DNA from: Sparassis latifolia
Lineage: Eukaryota > Basidiomycota > Agaricomycetes > Polyporales > Sparassidaceae
Reading direction: 5' to 3'
Length of the DNA: 64,000 nt
Assembly (NCBI GenBank): GCA_018466975.1
Contig: CM031555.1
Coordinates: 2,914,001-2,978,000 of the forward strand
A program made the translations under genes and the position numbers. Shown one piece after another: positions 1 to 11,639 of the stretch. Within the stretch, counting starts at the first letter, position 1, and every line of letters starts with the position of its first letter. A model generated the notes under the pieces. The model was not told where the DNA came from and searched no databases. It was given only the letters and a program-made list of their open reading frames with translations.

Positions 1-555
1 CTGCTTGCGGGGGGCGTTGGTTTCGCTGTTCATGTCATATACCTCGCTCAATATTAATGTATCTTGCGCTCCATTTGCGGACGGAGAATTATCTCTAGTC
101 CTTCCATTAGGCGGGCACCCGCGAAGGCTGCAAAGGTCGTGTGTGAGACTCGACAGGATAAGTATAGACCATGAAGGACCTCGTCGATTCATTCTGCCAG
201 GCCATCTGTGTGACTCGCGATGAGAAGACGGGCGAGGCAAGGTACATGCGTGCGCAAAGTGCCGCTCGGCGATGTGGACATTTAAAGATAGATTAAATAA
301 GTTTTCTATAATTCTTGCTGAAAATAAATTCGTTTGAAGTGGACATAACTATACCATAAGTCTGAAGCCACCATAAGTCTGGAGCTATCTTTCGAGGAAA
401 CAGTAGATGCATTTCCACAAATTTCGCTTCGTGTACTATGGGGAACCCTCTCTTACCCCAGAGTACGTGATGCGAAATTCGAGGAAATGCGTCTATTGTT
501 TTGGATCTGTCAGATTATAAATTTCATGGCACGTGGGACCCATGAGGGGTATGCC
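1..555. other. no gene recognised
   Basis: No reading frame here combines an ATG, plausible splice sites and protein-like composition. The first short open frame starts at a TTG and looks like chance. The stretch is probably the upstream region of the small gene starting at 658. Confidence 0.5.
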
Positions 556-564
556 TATATATAT
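556..564 (+). promoter_or_regulatory. TATA box of the small coiled-coil gene
   Basis: An uninterrupted TATATATAT run lies about 95 bp before the ATG at 658. The same TATA-containing leader, followed by a CAC/ACC microsatellite, is conserved upstream of the inverted paralogue near 16.04 kb, which supports a promoter role. Confidence 0.55.
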
Positions 565-657
565 TGTGGTGTCTCCGAGTCTTTCCCCATCTCACGTTCG
601 GAGCATACCACCACCACCACCACCACCATCCCCCCACTACTGTCCAAACTGATCCTC

Positions 658-981
658 ATGGCTAATCGTGGTCGTAAGTGATGATTATACATTTTGACGT
701 GAATCGATATTAACATTGTTTGCACTGCTGTGGCCTCAGCACCCTCCATCAGTGACTTACAGAACCAGATTCGGGCCCTTAGCGCCGACATAAGTCAGAC
801 TGAGGCTATCGCGCTGAAGGTGCAGCGGGCCATGGAGATCATTCGTGCGGCCCTTGGTATCAACACCGGAGGGGCATCGCCCTCCGCACCGCCCTCCATC
901 GTGCCGCCCTCTGCCGTGCCACCCTCCACCATGCCGCCCTCCTCCGCGCCACCCTTCTCCAATGTTACTGAGGCGGTCTAA
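658..981 (+). CDS. small coiled-coil/proline-rich hypothetical protein, copy 1
   Basis: Two-exon gene, 658-673 and 740-981, with a GTAAGT donor and a CCTCAG acceptor around a 66 nt intron; the product is about 85 residues. After a short MANRG start comes an amphipathic helical segment (SISDLQNQIRALSADI) and then a tail of repeated S-x-x-PPS units rich in Pro, Ser and Ala. A second copy on the opposite strand at 15675-15948 keeps the same leader, exon 1, intron position and the SISDLQ motif, which is the main argument that this is a gene. A further GTAAGT directly after the stop codon suggests a 3' UTR intron in both copies. No family is recognised; a coiled-coil partner protein is only a guess from composition. 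Confidence 0.6.
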
Positions 982-1092
982 CGTAAGTCCTTAAGATGAG
1001 TGATTTATATCAGTAGATAACCTGACTGATCAGATGTGCACAAGGTTACTGGGAGGCAGTCAGGTGTGGGGCATTCCGCGGGGGTTCTGTAT

Positions 1093-1306
1093 GATTGTTG
1101 GCCGCGTTTGTTGTACTTTTGTTTACTGTGCCTGAAATGACCTTCGGAAGTTGTGAAAAGTCTTAAGGTTGGAGGCTGATCTCGCAAGACAATCATCGTG
1201 ATTGTCGGCCGCATTTGTTGTACTTTTATTTACTGTGCCTGAAATGACCTTCGGAAGTCGTGGAAAGTCTTCAGGTTGGAGGCTGATCTCGCAAGACAAT
1301 CGTCGG
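1093..1306. repeat. tandem duplication, 107 bp period
   Basis: Two copies start at 1093 and 1200 with the shared core TTTACTGTGCCTGAAATGAC. Most differences are C/T or G/A transitions. A diverged version of this segment lies downstream of the paralogous gene at about 15.4-15.6 kb, so it belongs to the 3' flank of that small gene family. Confidence 0.75.
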
Positions 1307-1528
1307 CAAGCTCAATGGCATTGACTTCTTTACACATACATGACATGGAAATACATCAGATCTCGCACTTCCAACACTCCGCCAGGTGCCTATCCCCCAC
1401 ATACATGGATATATCTTCTAGGTAAGGACAAGCACAATACAATTGAGTGACTTGTGCATGTCAATCGGCGTCTAACTTGACGCTGCGCCCCTCAACTATA
1501 CGCAAGTGTCATACCGAAGGAAAGAGAT

Positions 1529-3088
1529 CTAGCCACCCCGGTAAGCCGTTCTGTGCTGATGTGAATGGCGGCGAAGCAACGAATGAAATGGGCAACTTAC
1601 AAGAACACTCAGATGAGTTGAAGATAAGGTAAATTCGTCTGCATCCCATGTAGCGCGGATGGTGATCGTGTGCACGTTCGAAAGACCACGTTCCGTGCGA
1701 AGGTGTTGTGGGTCGTCTACAATGAAGAACGAGTCGGATTCTGGCTGTGCAATGTAACCACAGAGAAGGGCGATGTCAAGCTCTTGGAGACGCGTACAGC
1801 GTCGAGCACTGTTTATCACCCCTCGGAGCTCGGAATCGAGAAATAGGCCAATCGCGGAAGGATGATCCGGTATGACCACAAGACGCTGCAGTGCAGGAAG
1901 ACCCCACACAAGTAAGGGGATTATGTAGTCGTGAGAACCCGCGAGGACTTCGAGGTGGTCCATATTAGGTGGATGGGTGGCGTAGGGGAGGAAACCAGGG
2001 TGAGTAAAGCAACCAATCCGGAGCTCATGTATGCTGGGATGATGAAGGAGGAAACGGAAAATTGTGTTGATGGGTAGCGCACCATCGATGTAGAGGGTTT
2101 CCAGATGCTCCATGTGGAGGTGAGGTAAAATAAGATGCCACAATGGTGAACCTCTGTTGTCGAGCTGGAGATCGAGCGCAGTGAGCGCTGCGCTGTTGAG
2201 GGTGTGAACCGTCCAACTAATGTACTCCGCAGAGAAGAATACGGCAGATTTGACCTGCATCTTCTGCAGACGAGGATAAAATAGACCAGAGTTGACGACA
2301 GGGATGTCTTCAGGAGACTCGATAACTCGAAGATCGCTAGACAAGCGCGACTTCAGACATAGGTGCGACACCCCTGACGCGGCCACGGTCTGTAGGAACT
2401 TGCATGTGGCTAGAGCGAGCCGTGCATTGTGGAGCTTGATGACAATGTTGGATATAGCGAGCTGGGTACGACTCGAGATGAAGAATCTCGCCAACCCGTA
2501 AAGCTGGCATTTGGCCATTGCTGCATTCGCGATGATACGGATCCACATAGATGGGGGAGTAGGAAGGCCTTGCATGCCGCGCCACATGATGATGGGCCGT
2601 GTGTGCTCATAAGTTATGACTGGACGAACATTGTTCGAGGCATCAATGAAGCCTGCGGCCTTTAGATAGAGCGGCAGTATGTAGACTCGGAGAAGCTCAC
2701 CGTACCGCATGCACAACAACCCTCTTATCAGTCTGTGAATTGGAATCGTCTTCTTTAAGTTTCTTGTGACGCTGCGAATCGTCCTCCTCATGGCGACGCT
2801 TGGACAAAACCTAAAGGTTAAACAATGAGTACACTACCGGCATGAAAAGCATAGAACTCATACCTGGGCATCTTCGACAAATCCACAGCACTGTTGCTTT
2901 GTGCAACGGTTCAAGGCGCGCAAGAACTGTGATCATTGGTATATGTGCTTGCAGGTCAGAGGATGCAGAAAGCTTACTTCTGACATGAGCCTTTTTGCTG
3001 GTGGTGCGTCAAGAGCATCATCGAGAGTAGACCGTTTCCCAAGTATGCTTGGGGAACCGGAGCGAAGCGTGCTATAATTCGAGCCCAT
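1529..3088 (-). CDS. F-box-like/LRR hypothetical protein
   Basis: The main exon, ending at a stop at 1529, encodes about 385 residues of alternating hydrophobic repeats (for example LTALDLQLDNRG, HLETLYIDGALP, RLQELDIALLCG). This pattern is typical of the leucine-rich halves of F-box-like proteins that are greatly amplified in Agaricomycetes. Upstream exons can be joined in frame from the ATG at 3088 (MGSNYSTLRSGSP, with a KR-rich stretch) through three short introns with GTAAGC, GTATGA and GTACGG donors. The segment around LPTPPSMWIRII could be a degenerate F-box, but the motif is weak. F-box proteins are substrate adaptors of SCF ubiquitin ligases; that role is inferred from architecture only. 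A GTAAGT near 1599 suggests the extreme C-terminus may be spliced differently. Confidence 0.55.
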
Positions 3089-3630
3089 GGGACAGTGTGG
3101 GATGGAGATTCTTTCGAAGTTAAATATGCTCGAGAGCGACCAGCACATAGCGCATCCGAGACTTCAGCAGGGTGAGTGACGAAGCAGTGAGAACAATGGA
3201 GATCTGAAGCGGACAATGGAAGACTTACCATTGATTCACCGCAGACAATGCACAACCGGTCCAGCAGTGCCCATGGTGGCACCGAATGATTAGTTCACGA
3301 ACAGAGCATGTGAACAGGCACATCAGCTCACCTGGGGATCCACCATCGTGTTTCAGCCAATGACGAGAACAATAACACTGCATATCTGGACGGGACCGAT
3401 AAGGGATAATGAGATGGCGATGCGCGCAGAATCATTGACCGTCGGATTAGCTTGGCAGCTCGGGAAGCTTCAGAACTCAGAATTCTCTGCACGGAGCTAC
3501 ACATGACAATAGTATTTCACTCAATTACTACAACCGATGTGATCTGTCAGCACATCCACGATCACCGTGGAAGGTAATTTGCCTAAGTCCGTATCATTAG
3601 TTTCTCCTCACCGTGAATTCTGGCTATGGT
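3089..3630. other. intergenic, no gene recognised
   Basis: The stretch contains only short frames on both strands. A Cys-containing frame on the minus strand (3228-3282) ends at a GTAAGT and could be an extra 5' exon of the F-box-like gene, but the phases do not join it to the downstream exons. Confidence 0.4.
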
Positions 3631-5315
3631 TCACATGTGAGCCAGCAAACGACGACACACAAAGACGCTTCTTACAAGGTCAGGTATTTTGAATGCCAGT
3701 TTGAACCATAGGGTACTGCGCTGAGCACGAGTGATAGTCTTCATCCAGTCGGGGTTGTAGAAGTTCTTCGGCAACTGCGTGATTGGCTTTCTCTTGGATG
3801 ATGACGATGCATTTGCTTCAAAGATGCGAGACAGCGAGTAATTGCCTTGTTCCGTGAGATGAAGTGGGTGCACATCCTCATAAGAATCGACGTTCCTGTA
3901 AAATGCAGCAAGAGAGGGATGGCACCATGGCAAGCAAACACGTCGAACTTTCTTGTCATTGCGACGAGTATACTCGCCATCGGTCTCATCCGAACTCATG
4001 CCTCCTTGACCTAAGGCCATGTGGATAATCTTGACTTTTCCCCAGATTGCCAGATTGTCTTGAAGGTTGACCTCGATGATGTCACCGCGCCGTTTATACA
4101 CCTTCAAATATATATAAGTCAAATCGAAATCAAAGACTGAGATGACGTACCATCTCCCTGCGACTGTTCTTCCTACGTTGCTTCTTCACAGTGTTCCTCG
4201 CTGACTCCACTTCTTCATCCTCCATTAATTCCACTTCTGTGAATTGCTTGTGAGGCCCGTTCTGCAGCTTGCACAGGCAACACTGTGATGCCGTCGTGAT
4301 TGTCCATGCTGGATCAGACACAAGCAGTGGGTGCTCGCCTCCTGCTACCTGCTTGAGAAACTCCTCAGTGACGATGTGGATCACCTCCTTGTTCCATGCA
4401 GAACTCAGCGGCAACGACCACTCGATCAGGGGAGCAGCGACATTGGGACCATCCCCCTCGCCATCGTGCCATGCTTGCATGATTTCCGGCTTCGGGACCA
4501 GAGAGAGGGGGCTGTCTCGAGCCTTCGGTAGAAGACCTTTCACCTTCAGGTATTCTCAAAAGCGATCCTGTAGGTTAATTCAGAATGAGAATAAGCTATA
4601 AGCGTGCTACTCACATGAAAGACGTTATCACGTTCTCCTCTGGAGCGCTTGACACGCGAGATCGGCGCATCGTCACAATCATCGTTATCCTCCTCTCCGC
4701 CATCATATTCATCATTCGGTGTGGAGTGGGAGACAGTGGACTGCCCTTCGTTCTTGGCAGACGTTGATGCCCGCACCGACGGTAAAAGTGTAGCCAGAGG
4801 GGCCAACTGCCTAATGATCTCATTCTGGCGTTCGAGTACCAGAGTGAAGTTGGAAAGTGCCTTCTGCACCGATTGATCGACAGCGAGGCCGATAAATTCG
4901 ACCAGCTGTTGCATGGCTGTGACCTCAACTGTCGGTGCAGGTGCCAGGGATTCCTTTGCCATTCCTCCAATGTTCGCAGGGGGCGGAGTAGGTTGCCACG
5001 GCTCAATGTGATGCGTAGGGGCAAGCAAAGGCAGGGATTTAGGACCGACAGACCCTAGCTGAGGGACTGAACCATCCAAGCCAGGAGGAGTGCCTTGTGC
5101 CTTGTCCACCTAAAGGGGAGCAGGCTGCACTTCGTCCATATGAGTGCTGGCGGCGAGTCCCTCGCGAGAATCTATGAACGACCCAGGAATTGTAGGGTGG
5201 GGACAGAGCATTCTCTCTACACCAGGGGCGAACAGCGTTAAGTTCGACAAGGTCGTAGAAGAAAAATATTCTTACCTACGGTGAATTCCTCTGCCAAGTC
5301 ATTCCGCAGAGCCAT
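3631..5315 (-). CDS. hypothetical protein, possibly inactivated by one TGA
   Basis: Exons are read at about 4615-5109, 4151-4567 and 3631-4101, with a probable first exon at the ATG at 5315 (MALRNDLAEEFT). The first long exon has a helical segment (LVEFIGLAVDQSVQKAL) followed by an acidic stretch and a basic KRSRGERD stretch. The last exon holds GGMSSDETDGEYTRRNDKKV followed by a VCLPW segment. I recall similar SSDE-plus-LPW proteins as recurrent unnamed families in Agaricomycetes, but cannot name one. With the best acceptor (CTACAG at 4568-4570), exon 3 carries an in-frame TGA at 4556-4558 in the context TTT TGA GAA, readable as CGA mutated to TGA. A weaker acceptor just downstream would avoid it. 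No function is proposed. Confidence 0.5.
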
Positions 5316-5747
5316 ACTATCGTGAATGTAAGCCAATGTACCCACGCGATATGCGACTACACTCACAAAGTTGACTGGACTCCTGCGTCTGTATTGACGA
5401 CTGGCCTATACCAGCCATCCTTGTTGGCAGTGAGCACACTGGAAGGCTGCGACATTGCAGGTGACTTGCCCGTCCTCTCACGTTCGCCTGCTCATATCTC
5501 GTACCACAACACTGTGCCTTGTGACCAGCGACTGTCAAACTACAATGCAACAATGGGGAACTTATCGGAAGTTCGCATGTCTATTCGACCTTCTCAGCCG
5601 CTCCGTGAACAATGGATGTAATGAGATTAGCGATTTTCATATCACAATGCAATCATGTAAAACTTACGCTATATTTGCTGCCTGTCTATAAACACATGTC
5701 TATAAATATCACGAGCATCTGCCCCTTAGTGATCCAGCCCTGATCCC
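5316..5747 (+). other. leader region of the tnp2 element
   Basis: No gene is seen. A TATAAATATCAC motif at about 5701 sits 45 bp before the transposase ATG at 5748 and may be its TATA box. The 5' end of the element was searched for CACTA-type inverted termini without success. Confidence 0.35.
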
Positions 5748-8700
5748 ATGCCTGCGACAAAGGGTGCAGGCCGAGCACGGCCATGCTACTGCAAAACATT
5801 CAACTGTCAGGGTCAGTTTAGAGATTGGAATATGCTCTGTGCGCATCAGAGAGCAGACGGAAGACGCAAGAAGGTAAGCAATTAACAAAAACACATAAGA
5901 AATATTTACTTCCAAAATTACCAGACGTCTTCTGTGCTCGAAGGCGACGAACTAGCAGACCGGATCTTTGAATTAACTTTGAAGGACGCACTCACAGATG
6001 AACCTACCGCAGAGTCTGCACTGCCACCACCACCCCCACCACCGGCCCGGCACCCATCTTCAACAGTGCCCCCCTCCCAGCCTACAGTGTCCCCCCTTCC
6101 ACCCATTCCACCCCCGCTCACTTCCCTACCTGGGCTCTGGATTGTCGATTACGAGATCCGAGACCGTTTCTTGAGCACTTCGCGTGTAAAAGATGAGGGT
6201 ATTGTGGCCCCCCAAGACAGCAAAGCTGCTGCGGCTGCCTGCACTACACTGTGCGAGGAGCTGGCTTGGTTTCAGAAAACCTGCACCAAGCTAGAGAAGT
6301 TGACATTGCGCGACCAATCAACGATCATTTTGCGCGATGCAATGTTAGAACGGCTCACCTCGAACATTTCAGACGTGCAAGAATGGATTGAAAAGGTGAA
6401 GGGCCCTGCAGCACCGCCAGATGCGATCACCACAAGTTAGTGGTCTCTCTTGCTCACTCAAGCCAGTATCACTCACTGACGTTAGGTCGCTATTTCGACC
6501 ACCCGCTGCAGCACGGAGATCCCCTTCTGCTCTTGGCGGTGTTCATAGTACTGATCCTGAAGCTGCTCGGTCAGGTGCCGCGAACGACTTGTAACTTCGC
6601 ATTGCAGATGTTGAAGGTTTTGCTGGACACTGCGCTGCACCAAGGCACACGGTCATTATCCTACTGTGAGGAGCAGATTTTAGATCATTTCCCCCGTGAC
6701 ATTTGTGGCGTGCGGAAAGCCTTCGATTTGGAGGCTGTTGTCATAGTTTACACAACTTGTCCGTCATGCTGCTGCACATATGCGCCTTCATATCAAGACG
6801 ATATACCTGTTTATCCGAGTTATTGTCAGCATCGCAGCGGCCCACGCAGCAAACCTTGCAACTCACGATTGATGACTACTCGTGTTCTGGACAGCGAAAG
6901 TGTTCGCTCTCCTATATGCCCTTTCATCGTTCAAGACTTCCATACATTTGTGGGTGGGCTTATCAGCTGACCGGGAATGGAGGAGATCCTCTGACAGGGG
7001 AAGGCAATACAAGATCGCTACAATCTACGCGACATCACCGATGGATCCGCCGTCGCCGACATGCAGGGACCGGACAGAAAACCCTTCGCCGATGCAGCTG
7101 AGGGCGAGTTATGCTTACTTTGGGCCCTTTCGGTGGACTGGTTCAACCCATATCTCAACAAAATTGCAGGGTTGTCGATTTTGACGGGGTCGATGGCTAT
7201 GTCGTGTTTATACCTTCCACCGAGCATGTGATACAAAACCGATAATCTATATCTCGCGGACATTATTCCCGGACCCAAGGAGCCCAAGCTCAAGCACACT
7301 AATCACTTCCTCCACCTGCTGGTCGACCAACTGTTAGTCTCCTGGGAGCGCGGCATTTGGTACAACAGAACTTATGACTATCCTCGCGGTCGCCGTGTAC
7401 GCTCAGCGCTCGCCCTCATCATCACTGACTTGCCAGGATCTCGTAAGGTTGGCGGATTAGCCAGCCATAGCGCAGGGTGCTTTTGCTCGCAGTGCCATTT
7501 GAAGAAGCAGAGTATCAATAACATTGACATGACGACTTGGAAGATGAAAACGGCTGAAGAGATCTTGGAAGCCGCTGTCCGCTGGCGCGATGCTGACACG
7601 CAGGAAGAGCGAAAACACATTTTTAAGGAGTTTGGCGTTCGATGGTCTGAACTTAATCACCTACCATATTGGGATCCCGTTCGGCGCATAGTCATCGACG
7701 GGATGCATAACATCTTTCTCGGAGTAATCCAGTTCCACAGCAGAAAAGTGATTGGAATGGACGTACCTATAGGGGACTGTGAGGATGCTGGAAACTTGTG
7801 CAAAATCAAGGAGAACGACTTGATCAGCCTTCGACGCCTTCTGCTGAAGGACCCCGAGCCTCGCTTGTTGTTGTGCTTCAATAAAGTCACCCTGGGACAC
7901 GTGTGCGGGGAGCTCGGCTTCCGGTTACCTCGCCCTGTTCACGAGATGAAAAAATCGGTGCTCACCGATGTGTTGGTATGCACTCACATTGAGCTCGAAT
8001 GGTAACACTGATCTCACATCAGACTCAGTGAACGGGTTACACACAGACGCATGCGACCATTGCTGTTTGGATTTGCCCTTCCGCTTCTGCTACAGACCGC
8101 GCCCCACTGACAAGCACCCCCGATACTGCAGAGCTTGCACCTCAGACTCTGATCGGAGAAGCGTACACAGCAGAATGTGCAGCTGAACATGCAGCCACAG
8201 CGAAGCTTGCAGACAGACAGGATGAAGTGGACAGCTTGTCAATACGGGCTTTTCGCAAACGAGATCTCAAACACGTACAGGCTGACATTGCCGAGACATC
8301 CTGCCCCATTTATTCCATTGGACCACCTGCGAACATGGGTATGAAAGGCCAAGGCAAGCTCAAAGCCGATCACTGGAAAGCTGCAATAGAATTCAAATTA
8401 CCTGTCTCGCTCATGAAGCATTGGCACCGCGAACGACTGGACAACTTATCAGACGAGTCTAAGCACCGTCATGATCTCGCTCACTGCACGATGCGGCTGG
8501 CCTGTGCAGTTCGTCAAGCCACTTCATATCGGACTACAGAAAATCATCGCACCAGATATACAATCCATATGCACGCTTACCTCTCCGACATCCTGGAGCT
8601 CAAGCCCAGGCTCACCCTGGTGCCCAATCACCACAATGCACTTCACCTCGGTGACTTCCTCATGCGCTTCAGTCCAGTCCATGGCTGGTGGATGTTCCCC

Positions 8701-9690
8701 TTCGAGTGCCTCATCGGAGTGTTGCAGCAAGTGAATACAAACTACAAGCAGGGTGAGCATTTTTCCTCTTAATTGTATAAGATATCCACTCACTTGTTTG
8801 GCAGGGCAATTCGAGAAGACTATGCTTGAATTTTTCTGCGCCGCGGCCAATGTCAAGGCATTTCTGAAGCAGGATGACTGCCCGAAAGTTCTGAAGGACT
8901 GCGCACCCATCGTCCAGTCATGCTTTGGAGGCGATCAGCGAGGCACATTGATGACGGACATCCGTACCTTGGGCGAACAAATTCTTGACGGCCCTTCGCC
9001 AGACACCGGTGCAACTGTTGACTGGACTAATGTCCGCCGATTGGAACACAAATTTTACGATGTCCTCGCGGCCCGATCAGCAGAACTGAACATTCTGGTC
9101 CCAGGCTGGTGACTCACCCGACATTGCTTGCTTCATGGCCATCTCACAATCCGTGGCACGCGATATTCGACTGTCCACTCCAATGAGAAGAACAGTCTCG
9201 TGTTCTTTCAAATGTCTCCCACAGCGCTGCCAGTACCAGGTGTCATCCGGCAGATATTTTCGGTCGTCGGTCACAATGAAGATGATGGTAACAAGAAAGA
9301 TTCTCAGCACGCATTTCTGGCCATCCACCAGTACTTACCTTTGCCAGATTCCGCGCTCGATCCTTTCTGTGCATATCCAGACTTTGGAGCAAGTATCTGG
9401 AGTAAAACGTGTACCGAGGAAGTCAGCATCATCTCAGCATCAGAACGTGTTGACCACGCGATCCGGATGGAATGGTCAATGGAAACCTATGTGTTCAAGT
9501 CCCTGCAGAAGGTAACTCAGCATCTACAGTGCGTAACTGAAGGCTGACGTACCATATGCACTGGTCACAGGAGTATTGAGGCGATGCAGTGCGGACAGGA
9601 TCGCCCGATTTTGAACCACTTGGGATGGGAAGCGGTATGCTTTCGCATCAGTGAACATCCTATAAATAGCACTTTCATGATTATGCTATA
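5748..9690 (+). pseudogene. tnp2-type (CACTA-like) DNA transposase, inactivated
   Basis: Exons are read at 5748-5873, 5925-6435, 6486-7971, 8023-8752, 8805-9112 and about 9128-9510. The N-terminus has a Cys cluster (CYCKTFNCQGQF) and a proline-rich linker. The core shows hallmarks of basidiomycete tnp2 transposases: CPSCCCTYAPSY, WALSVDWFNPYLNKIAG, a CFCSQCHLKK zinc-type cluster, LPYWDPVRRIVIDGMHNIFL and VHGWWMFPFECLIGVLQ. A C-terminal domain with VPGVIRQIFSVV and YPDFGASIW follows. The reading is continuous except for four in-frame TGA codons at 6968, 6992, 7229 and 8029, each explicable as CGA to TGA, plus a stop near 9110 where splicing is unclear. The enzyme would have cut and pasted its own element; this copy cannot encode the full protein. 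Confidence 0.85.
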
Positions 9691-9740
9691 CATTCCACGC
9701 TATCCACTTTGAGTGATTCTACTTGACACTGCTACAAATA

Positions 9741-11377
9741 TTACATGTCATCATCACTGTCTCCGTCATCATCCTCGTCTTCACACACTGCATCTAACCA
9801 ATCGCAATTTACTACCGATGTTGCCCCCTCGCTGAATGCGCTCGTCGGCACTACAAACGCTCCCAGTTGTGACTTCGACCTGACTTGGTCAAACATGCTA
9901 CCCGTGACAGCTTCCCAGTTCACAGAATTAGCTGCATTGACAACCACAATCGTGAGGATGACTGTGATTACGAGGTGCCACCATGCAAGTCCGACATCAG
10001 TCTGACGCCTTCGCGCCTCATCTCGACGATGAGCGACCTTCTGTGAATAACGATGTTGTTGGCGGAGCCCGCTAGAGATAATCAGCACAGCTCACCTGCT
10101 TCCGCTGCCATATCTTGATACAGCATGAACCCTCACCGGAAGAAGCTGTCGCTACCTTGAATTCACTCTCCGTGCTATAAGCCTTTGCAAGTATGAGTGC
10201 AGCCTCATGCCTCCCCAACACCACTCACTGTTACTACCTGTACCAATTGCCCTGCTAACGTCAGATTAACATCACATGTCAATAAAAATAAAATAAGCCA
10301 TACCTGCACCATGGTGCAGCATCTCAACGTTGTGATAGTTCATTGTGTCGAAAATCTGTACGACACTGTCATCGCCGCCTACCACAACCAACGATTCATA
10401 TATCACGACATGCACAGGATAATTGTTCACAATCCGGTAGGGATAACTGCGAACACGCTCCATAGATGGAAATCGATACTGGTCGAGCCCATCACATAGG
10501 TTAGTCATGCAAGACTTCTTCCATCAATGGATAAATCGGCATATCCGCTGTTGATGAAGTATTAAATCCATGCTTCAACAGAGGACTAAGACTCACATTC
10601 AAGTGGGCAAGATCTTCGACCACTTTAATCCGAACGGCTCTATGCAGTAGCAGCAACTAACTGTGATCATTATACGTTCCCCGAAAAGCAATAGCGTGAC
10701 TTACATCTCATGTGATTCCACATAAAAAACTACAACACTTGCGCCTTCATCACAGAAGCGCACTGCTCGAGCCATGTAATCCTTACGAGGCTTCATTGCT
10801 CATACAGCAGATATCGAACCTGTGCACACCGTCAAAATGCACGACATTGGAATGACATCGTACCACATACCTTCCGATTCAAACCTCCACACTTGAACTG
10901 CTCCTTGTCCAATAGTGACTAGTCGACCATGGCTGGGATCGAATCGAATATCCTCCACGTATCCCTCGTGAGCGCACACAAGCGAACAAAAAAGAAAGAC
11001 ATCCTGCTAATGGATGAAACAGATGAAAAGACACTTCATGAATAGCTTACAGTCGCATCATCTCGCACATACAAATGTATTGACCCATCACCACAACCGA
11101 ACACGAAGGCTCGATCCAATCCGCCCCTCAGATCAACCCACGCGATCGCCCCAATAGGCCCGTGGAATGTGCAAAAAATTTCTTCCCGCTGTTCTCCCGA
11201 TCGTAAACTCCATATCTTCAGCACAGCATCGTCACCTGCGAATAAAGCAACATAAGTGAATACCAGAAATGCACTAACACACAACGTACCGGCACTAAGA
11301 AGTAAACTACCATCCTGGGCGACAAGCATAGAATTGACTGGTTTCGAATGACCAGACAGTGTTCTTTCCAAAACCAT
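9741..11377 (-). pseudogene. membrane-anchored WD40 repeat protein, decayed
   Basis: The first exon starts MVLERTLSGHSKPVNSMLVA, a WD40 repeat, and continues after a 51 nt intron into GDDAVLKIWSLRSGEQ. Further spliced segments give HEGYVEDIRFDPSHGRLV, CYCIEPFGLKWSKILPT and SYPYRIVNNYPVHVVIYESL, with VVGGDDSVVQIFDT completing a beta-propeller. The last exon has a hydrophobic segment (HLVITVILTIVVVNAAN) likely to be a C-terminal membrane anchor and ends in an acidic EDEDDDGDSDDDM tail. In-frame TGA codons at 10800-10802 and 10599-10601, both readable as former CGA, and a frameshift near 10510 break it. It ends about 50 bp from, and convergent with, the transposase. I recall this family as highly amplified in Agaricomycetes; its function is unknown. 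Confidence 0.7.
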
Positions 11378-11639
11378 CTCTCCTCCTCAGGTCTGCGATA
11401 GTTGCTCCATATACACCACTGATTGACTGGAGGAGAGCACGCTCCAGATCGGCGTCGTTACCAGCAAGCACTCCACGTCATCCTAGATATAAAACCGACC
11501 CAGACAATAAGCCGTTGGAATGAATAGACACAGGCATCACATCACCTGAACACGTCTATACCAATTTCAGACAAATGGCGACCGCGCTGCGGTTTTTTCA
11601 ATTGCTTCATGATCAAATCCGCAAAGATTTTGTATGTAG

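Noticed and set aside
5300..9740. CACTA-type terminal repeats of the tnp2 element
   Set aside because: No CACTA/TAGTG inverted pair could be placed at both ends; the shared TATAAATA-like words at 5701 and 9662 are in direct, not inverted, orientation.
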